A DNA stretch of 64,000 nucleotides from Hyperoplus lanceolatus (taxonomy: Eukaryota > Chordata > Actinopteri > Uranoscopiformes > Ammodytidae), in NCBI GenBank assembly GCA_026929865.2, contig CM049416.1:14734501-14798500 (forward strand), read 5' to 3'. The translations under genes were made by a program, and so were the position numbers. Positions 1 to 56,800 of the stretch are shown here, in pieces. The notes below the pieces were generated by a model. It was not told the DNA's origin. It did not search any database and saw only the letters and a program-made list of their open reading frames with translations. Every line of letters starts with the position of its first letter. The first letter of the stretch is position 1.

Positions 1-578
1 TGGAATAAAGATTTACTTTCCTACCAGAAAAACATTCACTGCAGTACATCCCTCCATTGTTAAGGGAGCACAAGATCATCCTCAGAACTGCTTATGATCA
101 AAACTGCCAGTCACCTCTATGACCAGCACAGAAATCGAGCGAGTTATCTCTCATTGCAGCCTGGGTTATTTGTGCAATTCCATCAGTGTAACTCTCCAAA
201 ACTACAGCCACAGTATTGCATGAATTGGATCCATGTGAACAGTGTTGGTGGCATTGATTCCCATTCCTCCAGGTTTCTTGTGTTTGTGATTGTGCATATG
301 TGTGTTTCAATGATAACACTGCATTTGCGCCCTTGACAGAGACAGACAATTGTGTTAAACTACTTACCAGGTAAAGTGTGGGCCAATTACTCCACATTGG
401 AAGTAAAGATATGCCATTTCAGAAGTGACTCTCTTTGTTAATGCATTAGATTTCTCTGACTTCAACACTTTTTTGAGCGATCATGTTTCCCTCTGTCTGG
501 CTTGCTCTTTTTATTTCACACAAGCAGACAAACACACTAATCCTGTTTTCATTCCACTGTCTTCTGCATCTGCTACAG
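1..578. other. Left-edge intronic sequence
   Basis: Sequence upstream of the first recognised col7a1 exon. The partner FN3 half-exon (with its conserved Trp) was looked for and not found, so it should be left of the window. The short open frames here have no recognisable content. 530-578 gives the acceptor tract of exon 579. Confidence 0.6.
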
Positions 579-46125
<45,547 letters not shown>

Positions 46126-46496
46126 AATGTCCATTAAAGCAGCTGGGCAGATAAGAAAGAGAGATTCTAGTTTTGAAATAATTGTGGTTTGTACAGTATA
46201 AAAAAGGGGAATATTGTAGTCTTGAAGGTGTGTATTTTTTTTATACTGGTACCAAGACATAGAGATTAAACTATAGCAACTACAAGCAAGAAATGAGTTT
46301 TTGTACATAACCTGTAAAATGTTGTTTTGTGTTTTTATATTGGATGTATTTATATATTTTAGCAGCTGTTCTTCGATTTGTTTTATGGACAAAACGTTGC
46401 GAATCAAAATGTGAATGTTTTAAAATGATTAGACTGATGATGTTAGCCTGTGTTTTTGAATGTCAAAAGTGATCAATATTCACTCTACTGAACTGA

Positions 46497-46502
46497 ATTA
46501 AA
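46497..46502 (+). terminator. Candidate col7a1 poly(A) signal (ATTAAA)
   Basis: ATTAAA 372 bp after the stop, followed by a T/GT-rich stretch (ttttttgtgatctgtcttc) that would serve as the downstream element. Another AATAAA lies near 47471, so the 3' end may be longer or alternative. Confidence 0.4.
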
Positions 46503-49500
46503 TCTACTACTTTTTTTGTGATCTGTCTTCTGTCTCTTCTTTCTCCGTCCCTCAAGTCTTGTGTAACCTCACCTGTTCTTATGTTTTTGTAACCTCACTT
46601 TTTCTTATGTTTTTGTCAATTGCCTTGCATCATGAGCGGTGAGAACAAATTATAAGTAGCTGGTCGCTGATTGCCTGCTGCCACCTCCAACGCTACATAT
46701 GTTCCTTTGGCAGGGGGTGTTATGGGCCAGGCTGGGTAGACAGATGAGGGGCCGACAGGGGCTCAGAGAGTGAGATCACGCGGGGGACTGTTTCAGAGGA
46801 CTCTCCATCAGTATCAGGGGATTCCTGCGTGTGTGTTGATGTGGTGGCAGCACACACTTGTTTTTTTCTGGCAGTGTGACACGTGAAAATGCACGACACA
46901 GCTTAGATTCTCAGGATGCCATTGATTGGTCTTTTGAAGAAGATACTTTTGAATCACCATATCACCCAACAAGTCTCCATAGGCATTTGTCATAATAGTC
47001 ACGATTCTGCACTGTAATGTGCTCCCACATGCTACGATTGTTTATATGTCCACGTCAACTGCTTACACAGCCTACGCTGACAGGCTGTTCTCATTGAACC
47101 ACACCCTCTGTCAACTAGTCAAGACCTTAGAAACATGCTATTCTGCAAAACATATTTACCTTACCATTAATAATCAACATTTTAGCTTTCAACTGTATGA
47201 CTCCTGCTTTTTTCATACTAAAATAGATCTACTTTTTTCCCAATTAAGTACATTTCTTAACGACCCCAAAACATAAACTTTAAAACTTGAAATGTGACAT
47301 TTTATGTTCTGTTTAAATTGACTGTTTCTCCCCAAGTGGCAATTATGTGTGTTTCAGTTAATCTGTTTCTGGATTAAAGTGGAAGACAACGGAATTTTGT
47401 TTTTTGTTCCTTTCACCAATCAAATGTTAGCAGCACCAATACAGTCCTGATTAAGCAAAGTCAAAGACAAAAATAAAGATATATGTCATTTGAAGTAACC
47501 AGAACTATACTGTATCTTCTGTGTTTAGGGCCCCAACCCTTGAAGTAAGAAACTGATGACGATGTCTTGAAATTCACTAGTGTCAGGACAACGAGAATTC
47601 TAGAAAGTATTTAGATGACTATTTATCAAAAAAAAAGAAGCGAAAGTATCCCAGCCTATTAGTAGTCTTTTTTGCTTGTAAAAAATCATTTAAAAAAAGA
47701 TACATACAGTACTTCACACTTTAGTCAAGCAACAGGCTTTGATACAGAACGACAGATGAAAGATGTGCTCAGCAAAACCTCTTGTCAAGTGACTGTCAAC
47801 AGCCGAATCCAGAAGAGTAATGAAAGGTTGGATTTGTTCCATTGAAGTTGAGGAGAAGGAAGTCATTTCATTTCATGGATCAATTTCAGGACAGAAACTT
47901 AAGAGTCGCAGTACGTCTTTCGTCAGAGTCTGTACCACAGACTGTGATGGCTCCAGCTGCGAAGGCTTGAAGTCATAATGATGCTACAATAAAGCCGCTC
48001 ATTAGAGTTTGACCCCTAACACCCTGTCACTCCTTCCACACTCTCCCTCTTCATTCTGTCGTGGTGGTGTCCATCCCTGCAGGTGGTTCCCATGCCCTGT
48101 GTTGCGCATGCAAAAGCTTTAATTATAATACACAATGTTCTACAGATAGTGTATATCAGTTATCTTATACAGCATGTGAATGATACATACTAGTGCAGTT
48201 ATCAAAGGAAGTTTATACAGCAGTTGGTTCTGAGCGAGTGATCTGATTGGACGAGAGACCTTCTGAGCGTTCTGAAGGAGTGCTGATATTAGCGAACAAC
48301 ATCACTCAGACTGTTCACCAAACTGTAGACCAACTGTCAAAATCACTCCGCGGCTCACTGATGAGCCGGAGCTTCACTTGTGTGTTATCTGTGTGTGTGT
48401 GTGTGACTCCGGTTGACTGTGGCGAGTCTCTCCCCTGTGAGAGGGCATCGCTGCCACACACAGACACAGACAGAGACAGTGTGCGGTAGTCGCTCACACT
48501 CACGTTACTGAAGACAGCAATAGTGTGTGGAGATAAACTCAGGCTGCTGAATAATACGAGCGCTGCATAGCTTTAGCATAGCCTAGCTTTCCCACCTCAT
48601 TGTATAACGTTACTTCCCCCGGGCCGAAATACACTCATAAACTCTGGGAAATGAAGCGTGGGGGGTTTGGATTGGGCAGCGGACCTTATTACCAACTAGA
48701 TTAAGATCCGCCGTTCCGTTTCTTTGGTGATTTTTACGGGACATCGGGCCGCCGTGGTTAATGTTGTTACCAGAGTAAACAAAGCAAGACGAGCTCACTC
48801 GCGTAAAGTTGTTGCATAGCAACGCGCTCCGCTCTGACTGCTGTTGTCGAACTATTTGTGTTGGCGGAAGCAAATACATTCTTAAATGATTAAAGATCAC
48901 ATTTTAAAGTTAACTTGTGAATTTCAGTTGTAAAACTGCTGTATAAAAGCAATAGCACACTCGAGGTCGCATGTTGTCGCTCTTAATTACGCATTTGTTT
49001 GCGTCTATAACCTGAAGCTGTCAATGAGTCAAGCTGACACGATTGTGACGGGGGAAATTAAAACCTTGCACTTTTTATACATCTCACATGTACCAAGAGT
49101 GATGATATGTTTATGTTTTTTTTATTTAAATGTAATGTCTTCCTAACAAACCACACTTGACTTTATAAATGATTTATAAGCAGTAACTGATTACTTTATT
49201 CATGGTTAATACATCATTCAATAATACCTTTTGATTTCTTTATAGCCTACATAGAGCCTATTTTGGTTTGTTCCAGGTTGTGGAAAAATCCCAAATGTAT
49301 TGTGTTATTCAACTATCATTCTGGAATCCAAATATATGCAATTCCCTAAAAAAGAAACAATTAACTTATTGTTTATTGATTATTGAATTAGTTGCCGACC
49401 AATCGACTTATCAGTCATTGACTAATGCAACTAACTTTTTGTTTGTACATGAGGTTGAAAATGAGCAAGACCTTTTCCAACAAATGTACACAATGTTTCA

Positions 49501-50404
49501 TTAAACAATGCAACAAGTTTCATGGAATAACAAGTTAGTTAGGCTATATGACACAAAAAGTAGTTTCAACTGATCACGGCAGTTCTCTGACCAAATGTTC
49601 TATAAGAACAATGACGCCAACACAGCGCTGTCAAATGGTCTCTAGACAATAAAAAATATATTTTTTTAACAAAGTTTCAGAATATGTATGAACATTTATA
49701 TGCAATCAGATTTTGGTAAAAGTATGTCCGTGGTCCTGAACAATAATCACACACGTCAACAGAAGTGTCTTTCATTTTGCAGCAGAGTGTTAATTTAAGT
49801 TAGCCTGGTCCTACCAGACCATCGTAGTTAATCATTCATTTGTACAGAAGATGACTTTGATTACTGAAGTGAAATGAAAATTGAGCGGAAGTAGGTAGGT
49901 GGGCGGTGCCAGGCTACATTTAAGTTGCACTACAATACAACATTTTAAGGGTGAAATCCTCTACTGCGTTTAAAACGTAGTAAAAAGTCTTCGGCAAATT
50001 GTTTTTCTTTCGTATCTGTGGTCGTGATTCCTCGCGTTCACCGGCAGGAGAAGGATCACGTTAACCAACTAGTTTTTCTTTTATAATTTGCCACACGTAG
50101 GCTACATCACTGCACCACAGCCAATTGGATACTTCACATCCAACTAAAGTGTCAACGGGGATGACGTTGTTGCTGGCGTAGGACTTCAGTTTGATGGCTC
50201 CTACTAAATGAATGCGTAAGGAATGGACGAGCAAGACACAGTGCCTCTCGGACAGTGCGCACTGCATGCTGACCCTCCGCCCGAGTTATTATCAGCCTCT
50301 CTGGATTGCTTATCTTGACTTGTGTGGGATTTATGTATGTCTGTTTATTTTTGTGCAGGGATACGTCTTGTTTGACCTATTTTAACAGTTTTTGTTCATT
50401 GTAG

Positions 50405-50420
50405 GACACGAGTGGAGTAG
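50405..50420 (+). other. Candidate donor of a urocortin 5' non-coding exon
   Basis: gagtggagtag|gtaagt has a perfect donor, and ccccacag at 50791-50798 is a good acceptor 14 bp before the start codon. Urocortin genes typically have one non-coding first exon and the whole coding region in exon 2. The start of this exon is not defined. Confidence 0.4.
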
Positions 50421-50811
50421 GTAAGTTGTGCCAAAATGATTGTGGTGTTTAGGGTTTAGAGCCACTTGCCTTTAAACTGTTGCCTTGTACTTTATATGTG
50501 TGCCGAGGCTTAAAGACTGTTCTGAGGACACATGCCAAACTGCTTTTTGTCTTCGATTTCTAAAACCCTATTTTTTTTATAAGAAACAAAACAGAGACTT
50601 TGTCTTTGCATTTAAATGTAAATCAATATTTACGTTGTAAAAAAGCGCACTTTTGGAAACTGTGATGGGGCAAATTATTTTAAGTTTAAGCTCCACTTCA
50701 TTGTCAGCGTGTCCTCGACCACTTGCCTTAATATGAATACACTTAAAACACCAGTTTGTCATCCTTCTTCTCCCTCTCAACCTGTGTTGGCCCCACAGAG
50801 AGGGACACAGC

Positions 50812-51291
50812 ATGCTGTCCTCCTTGAAGACCCTGCTGCTGCTCTCGGTCCTGTGCACACCGACCTCCAGCCTGTGTTTCCGCCTCTTCCAGACCCGCTC
50901 AGACCTGCTGTGCGACGGCCAGATGGCCTTAAGGTCCCGGAGCCTCTCCCCCGTGGACGGCTGGGGCTCCCTCCTGCAGTCCGCCGAGTATCTATCCTCC
51001 TCCTCCTCATCATCATCCTCCACTTCTTCTATGTCTTCTTCTGCCGAGTCCAGCCGGGAGAAAAGGACTTCAAGCCCCGGGAACTACCGCTTCATGAGAC
51101 GGACGAAACTCCGAGGGCAGATGTTACGTAACAGCAGAATCAAAGGGGACCGCAGGAGCAAGCTCACGCTGTCGCTGGACGTCCCGACCAACATCATGAA
51201 CGTGCTGTTCGACGTGGCCAAAGCCAAGAACCTGCGAGCCAAGGCGGCGGAGAACGCGCGTCTCCTGGCTCAGATCGGAAGGAGAAAATGA
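50812..51291 (+). CDS. ucn3l: Urocortin-3-like precursor (CRF family neuropeptide)
   Basis: A 159-residue prepropeptide in one exon. Residues 1-20 form a signal peptide (MLSSLKTLLLLSVLCTPTSS). A propeptide with a long Ser run follows, then a basic stretch (KGDRRSK) before the mature peptide, which starts LTLSLDVPTNIMNVLF and ends AENARLLAQI, followed by GRRK: the Gly is the amide donor and RRK the cleavage site. The 38-residue peptide has the UCN3 hallmark SLDVPTNIMN and matches human UCN3 at about 30 of 38 positions from memory. It would activate CRF receptor type 2 and act in stress, feeding and glucose control. The start is the first ATG after the acceptor at 50798. It lies same-strand downstream of col7a1, the position held by UCN2 in mammals. 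A poly(A) signal is at 51576. Confidence 0.93.
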   Translation: MLSSLKTLLLLSVLCTPTSSLCFRLFQTRSDLLCDGQMALRSRSLSPVDGWGSLLQSAEYLSSSSSSSSSTSSMSSSAESSREKRTSSPGNYRFMRRTKLRGQMLRNSRIKGDRRSKLTLSLDVPTNIMNVLFDVAKAKNLRAKAAENARLLAQIGRRK

Positions 51292-51575
51292 GCATATCGG
51301 GACAAGTTTGACATAGACAGACAGCCATGACCATAGTTGGCCTCCTCGTTACTCCAATGTAATGAATCACTCCTTATTCACTGTTTAAGTAATGTTGTCG
51401 ATTTGTTTTTGTTTTTCCATTCACAAATTGCATTACATTATCCTACATACAAGAAGCGTTTCTAATAGAGCCTACGTGAGTTGCGCTCCTGTGAAGGGTC
51501 ATTGGAATCGAAGTTTCTCTATTATTGATCCATTCTTGCCCCAATCGAAACACTGTGGAAACCTCCATTAGGAAC

Positions 51576-51581
51576 AATAAA
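51576..51581 (+). terminator. Poly(A) signal of urocortin gene
   Basis: AATAAA 285 bp after the stop. Further AATAAA motifs at about 52327, 52348, 52771 and 52792 could define longer 3' ends. Confidence 0.6.
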
Positions 51582-52317
51582 CAATGTGAAATAATGAAAC
51601 CCTGTGACTAAAAGTTGGGCAATGATTCTTCAACCTCAATCTCATAGCCTAAATAATACAACATCAGTCTGATAAATAGGCCAACAGTCAAATTGCAAAT
51701 GTAGATTGTTAGCCTTTACTCTAAATTCACTTTTAAAGTTGTATATATTGGTGAGAATAATTCATGATCGTCTTATGCATCATCAGAAATGTTGTAGCAG
51801 TGGACTGTGAACAGCAATAGGACAGTTTTTGTTTTTTACTTTTATTAAGACGATTGGTCACTTCAGGCAAAACATTTATGCCTTTCAAAACAGGTGACAT
51901 TGTCTTGCTTTGGCCATTAAGATTTTGAGGGGCCCCTTCCATCCCCCCCCCCCCCCCAGTAAAATGAATATTTCATGTGACGGGTTTGCCCCCAAAGTCA
52001 TCAAATTTTTAAATCTTGGACTAAGAACATGACAAAGAATGCAGCTGTGTTGATCAATTCTTACATCCTTAGCAAAGGACAGATGTTTTGTATTTTTGTT
52101 GCATAATCATAACATTACATTTTTCTCTTTGGTGCTTCATTTATTTATATCTTTTTGTTGTTCAGATGTTCACACGGGAGCCTAAAATGATGCCAGAATC
52201 TAGGGAGAAACAGGAATACAGACACTGACATACTGCACACACCAACTGCAAGATCATGAAATACACAAAAATGCGAATGCATGGGAATGTTTGTGTTAAT
52301 CAGATGTCTGTTATTTT

Positions 52318-52800
52318 TATACTCAAAATAAAGGATTATTTTTCCTCAAATAAAGCAGACGTAAACTAACCACACTTGCCTTTTTCATATGCAGCATTTT
52401 GAACACAGCAATCACTGGAAATATTGCTAAATGATTATACCTGTACTATTTTAATATCTATAGTGATACTACCACAGCAGCATGTGAAGTATTATTGGGC
52501 AATTTAAGCTTTTTGTTTATATATCTATCAGCACCAATCGTTTTGCTGGTCATAAGTTACAATAAATTACTGAATTGTTCATAAGTTAATGTTATGTGGT
52601 CAAGATTTAAAAAAAAATGGTAGGCCTATATCAAAAATCAGTATCAGGCTCTACTATGTGAACAGTAGGCCTTATGATGTAACCAACAATTGGGCTACAT
52701 ATAGCCTAATTTCATAAAACTGTCATCATTATCTTACCCATGTTTGGGTAAGATAATTGTTATACTCAAAATAAAGGATTGTTTTTCCTCAAATAAAGCA
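52318..52800. repeat. 40-bp direct repeat pair, 403 bp apart
   Basis: 52318-52357 and 52761-52800 are identical except for one base. Each copy has two AATAAA motifs (ctcaaaataaagg and ctcaaataaagca). Confidence 0.9.
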
Positions 52801-53689
52801 TTGGTATAATTAGTAGGTTAAAATGTCACTGCTCAAATGCTATTTCATTTTGTCAGTGGATGAGACTTGTGTTAATTCTGCTCAACTAAACACTTCAGCA
52901 GCTATTTTATACAGTGGTATACATGTGGTGTTACATAGTCAATATTACTACTCTAGTTCACCTGCTGCTGCTTGAGACCAGAGCACGGAGCAATGTTGAC
53001 ATCTTGTGGGCATTTTATCTAACAACTCCAAGTTATGATTCAACTGTGTAACACTGCTGAACTGGTGTATAAATGTCAACAACCTTCAAAATAACTTCTC
53101 ACGCCTACATTAACTCCCACCGACCAGGTAATGTGGGCAGCTGATCAGGGGCCATGCCTAGTATATTGTCAAAATTGTCAAAAAGTACTTGTTTCAGCAT
53201 AACATGTGCTCACATGGTGCATATTCTTAAATAAATGTGTCTTTAACAAACAGACACAAATCCAACCTGGGGAAGTTTTTCGGCATATCATGAGTGGTCT
53301 GGTTTCTGGAGCTTAAAAAAAAAATGTAGCCTATGCCATGCATTTTTTGTGATGTGCAGTGTTAGCATGGCAATAATTTAGGAGTGGGCATGCAGTGGGG
53401 AAGGAGAACATGGGCTTTTTTAAAATATATAAATATTTATTAGTTTATCGAGCAATATACTTAGCATATAGCCTATGGTATAATACTATCATTATTCCTT
53501 TTTATACTGGTAGGCCTATAACTACATTGCTGTATTGTATAGACTCTATATTACGGACTCATGGTCCAATATAAAAAACAGGACAATACATAAAAACACA
53601 ACACATAAAAAGCCCCTAAGGCACACTTTATTTTTAAACTTTTTTGCCGTGATGTTAATTCTTATCCGCAGCGCCCTCTGCCGGCCATA

Positions 53690-53838
53690 ATGCAGAATGG
53701 TTTTGACCTACGTTCCGTTGACGTGGACGTTCCAACAGGAAGTGAGTCTTCATTCTGGCTACGTGGAAGTAGCTTCTGCTCCCGACCCGAGGCTGAGAGC
53801 ATCTTTGTGCCCTCGTCTGTCAGCTTCACTGCTTCACA
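53690..53838 (+). promoter_or_regulatory. copg2 promoter / 5' UTR region with UPRE-like motif
   Basis: No TATA box. The area is richer in GC and CpG than its surroundings and contains TGACGTGG (53719-53726), which matches the core bound by XBP1/ATF6/CREB3-type bZIP factors, plus an ETS-like ggaagtga (53740-53747). The transcription start is not determined. The motif assignment is by consensus only. Confidence 0.45.
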
Positions 53839-56800
53839 ATGATTAAGAAGTTCGATAAGAAGGACGAGGAGTCTGGTAAGAGTGAAGAGCTATTACCTGG
53901 AATAGTGACAGCGTTTGAAAAAGAAGGGAAACATTGATTTGGAAGCTAGCGCGAAGCTAGCCTGTTACCTGTTAGCCGAACAGCTAAAGTTAACGATAGC
54001 TTTCAGGATAAAGTAACTCGCCCGTTTACTCTGTCATGCAGGATAATTCACATGTATGATATAAAGTCGCTTATAAACTGGAGCTGCAATAAAACATATC
54101 AACCGCTGTTATTGTATGTCCCAGTAATACCAGCCTCAGTCCTACGTTGAGTTTAGCGTTAGCATTGCTAGAATGGAAGTGTCAGCTGGATGTTGTCATG
54201 TTGCTTTATAGACGTATTCGCTCTGAACATGATATCAACGTATACATTGCGTGGCTTAAACTTGATGCAATGATATTTTAATTTAAAGCATGCGTGTTTT
54301 TTTATACATATGTAACATTAAATGTGCCCATTATGTGTACATCAAGACTAGTTTTAATGACACTCACGTCTGATTCTGCTCTTGTGACATTTAGGAAGTG
54401 GGTCGAACCCTTTCCAACATCTGGAGAAGAGTGCGGTGCTGCAGGAGGTAAAGTTTTAAGCATTTCTATTCATTTAGCATAAAACGTGTTTTGCACTTGA
54501 TGTGAGAAAAAGTATGAGCAAAGGCAACTAGATGGTGTCATCTGAAAATAAACAAGGTGTGCCTTCTTGTTCACAGGCGCGTATCTTCAATGAGACCCCC
54601 ATCAACCCACGAAGATGTCTCCACATTCTCACCAAGATTATCTACCTACTCAACCAGGTAAAAACCTTTGTTTGGTAAAGAAAATGAAAGCTACTTATTT
54701 TGGTATGTGTCGAGTTGGTGTCCGTCCATCTATCTATCTTCACATCGGAACTCTCTCTCACTCCCACGTCTGTGTTCATTTAGGGAGAGCATTTTGGGAC
54801 CACGGAGGCTACGGAGGCCTTCTTTGCGATGACCAGGCTCTTTCAGTCCAATGATGTAAGAAATCAGCCATTCACACTAATTACTTATTAGTAAATGGGT
54901 TGGATACTTAATAAAATGACATCATAGCATCAGTGTGTAATGTAACGTATATCTGTACAGTTCCAATATAAATATTTTAGTTCATAATTCTATTGCTTTC
55001 TCTTTTCAGCAAACCCTAAGGAGGATGTGCTATCTGACCATCAAGGAGATGGCCAACATCTCTGAGGATGTCATCATTGTCACTAGCAGGTTCGTACCAT
55101 GACGTCAAACGGCTTTGAGTTTGGATTGTGTCTTTTTTTTCTCGGTTCAGTTTGGAAGTAGCTCTGAAATAGTTTGTCCAGAGTTTGTTCAGATCTGACT
55201 ATTTAATGCAACTGTTATCATACAGTAACCCTAATACACAACTTAGAGATTTTGACTGTTTGACTTAAATAACTCTTTTATTTTACTGTTGTGTTTATTC
55301 ACAGCCTGACCAAAGACATGACTGGAAAGGAAGACGTTTACCGAGGACCTGCTATCAGAGCCCTCTGCAGGATTACAGATGTGAGTGCTGCTTTATTTTT
55401 CTCTCTTCGTTAACCTTGTCATCTCATGCAATAAAATATCATAGTCCTGTATGAAGGATGTTTCATTCTTATGAATAGGAAACGGAAGCATACTTTGTTT
55501 GAATTTGTCCCTGTCTTCTCTGCAGACCACCATGCTGCAGGCCATCGAGAGATACATGAAGCAGGCCATTGTTGACAAGGTGCCCAGTGTGTCCAGCTCA
55601 GCCCTGGTCTCCTCACTGGTAAATAACACATTTCATATTCCTATTATAAAATCCAATATAAATACACCTGTGTAATTGAGATGCAGCTGTGTTAACCGTA
55701 TTTTCTGTCTGTGTGTGTTCAGCACATGGTGAAGATGAGCTACGACGTGGTGAAGCGTTGGGTGAATGAAGCCCAGGAGGCTGCATCCAGTGACAACATC
55801 ATGGTCCAGGTAGGTGGAACACGGTCATCCATAAAAGTTATATAGTGTGCTGTTGTGGTATCAATAGTTGCCAGTTTAATATTTCAAAGCTGTTGTGTGT
55901 GTGTGTGCGCGCGCCCCGTATTCCAGTACCACGCCCTGGGCCTGTTGTATCACCTCAGAAAGAACGACCGTCTGGCTGTCACCAAGATGCTCAACAAGTT
56001 CACCAAGTCTGGCCTCAAGTCTCCCTTTGCCTACTGCATGCTCATCAGGATTGCCAGCAAGCTGCTGGATGAGACAGAGGGAGGGTGAGTACATGTAGTA
56101 ATAATAATAATAATTGGTATTTTTTTAGCAGACCTGCAGTAATCTGATATACAGCATTGTATTCTACCTTTGTGTTTCTCAGCCACGACAGCCCCTTGTT
56201 CGACTTCATCGAGAGCTGCCTGAGGAACAAGAATGAGATGGTGGTGTATGAGGCTGCCTCCGCCATCGTCCACATGCCCAACTGTACTGCCAGGGAGCTG
56301 GCCCCTGCTGTGTCCGGTACGTAGTTTACTCACACCTTGTCAAGAGCAGAATTATGTTTTTTTTTTTTTTTTTTTAATAGAGCTTTATTTATGAGTCTAA
56401 TTGTGTTTTTTCTTTGTCCCCCTGTAGTGCTGCAGCTCTTCTGCAGCTCTCCTAAAGCAGCCTTGAGATACGCTGCAGTCAGGACCCTCAACAAGGTACG
56501 GCTTTACTCTCCGTCCCCTCTTTACATAGCTTGTTCTACTTATGCATAAGCATTGATCACTTTAAGTCTAAAGTTTGTCTTTTTGCTGAGCTTTTTGGAA
56601 TGTAGAAAAGTTCCTTGCATGACTTTATTATTTATCTCTCTTGACAAAAAAACGTTCACCCCTAAATGTATAGGTCAAAAAAAAGAAAAATGAACACTGA
56701 CATATCCTTTGTGTCCACCAGGTGGCCATGAAGCATCCGTCTGCAGTGACAGCGTGTAACCTGGACCTGGAGAACCTGATCACAGACTCAAACCGCAGCA

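Larger units (their letters stand above)
46126..50798. other. Intergenic region col7a1 - urocortin
   Basis: The first few hundred bases should be the col7a1 3' UTR. No protein gene was recognised on either strand; the open frames present are short and lack known motifs. 48480-48860 is more GC-rich with several CpGs and a GTTGC-ATA-GCAAC palindrome (48811-48823), so it may be a regulatory region. 50030-50420 is the likely urocortin promoter area. Confidence 0.5.
51292..53838. other. Intergenic region urocortin - copg2
   Basis: AT-rich. It holds the urocortin 3' UTR, a poly-C run near 51943-51957, a 40-bp direct repeat (52318-52357 and 52761-52800), and the copg2 promoter and 5' UTR at the right end. 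No other gene was recognised. Confidence 0.55.

Noticed and set aside
47019-48489. Short intergenic open frames as a gene between col7a1 and urocortin
   Set aside because: No splice partners, motifs or coding-like composition were visible; the lengths (about 80 codons) are as expected by chance.
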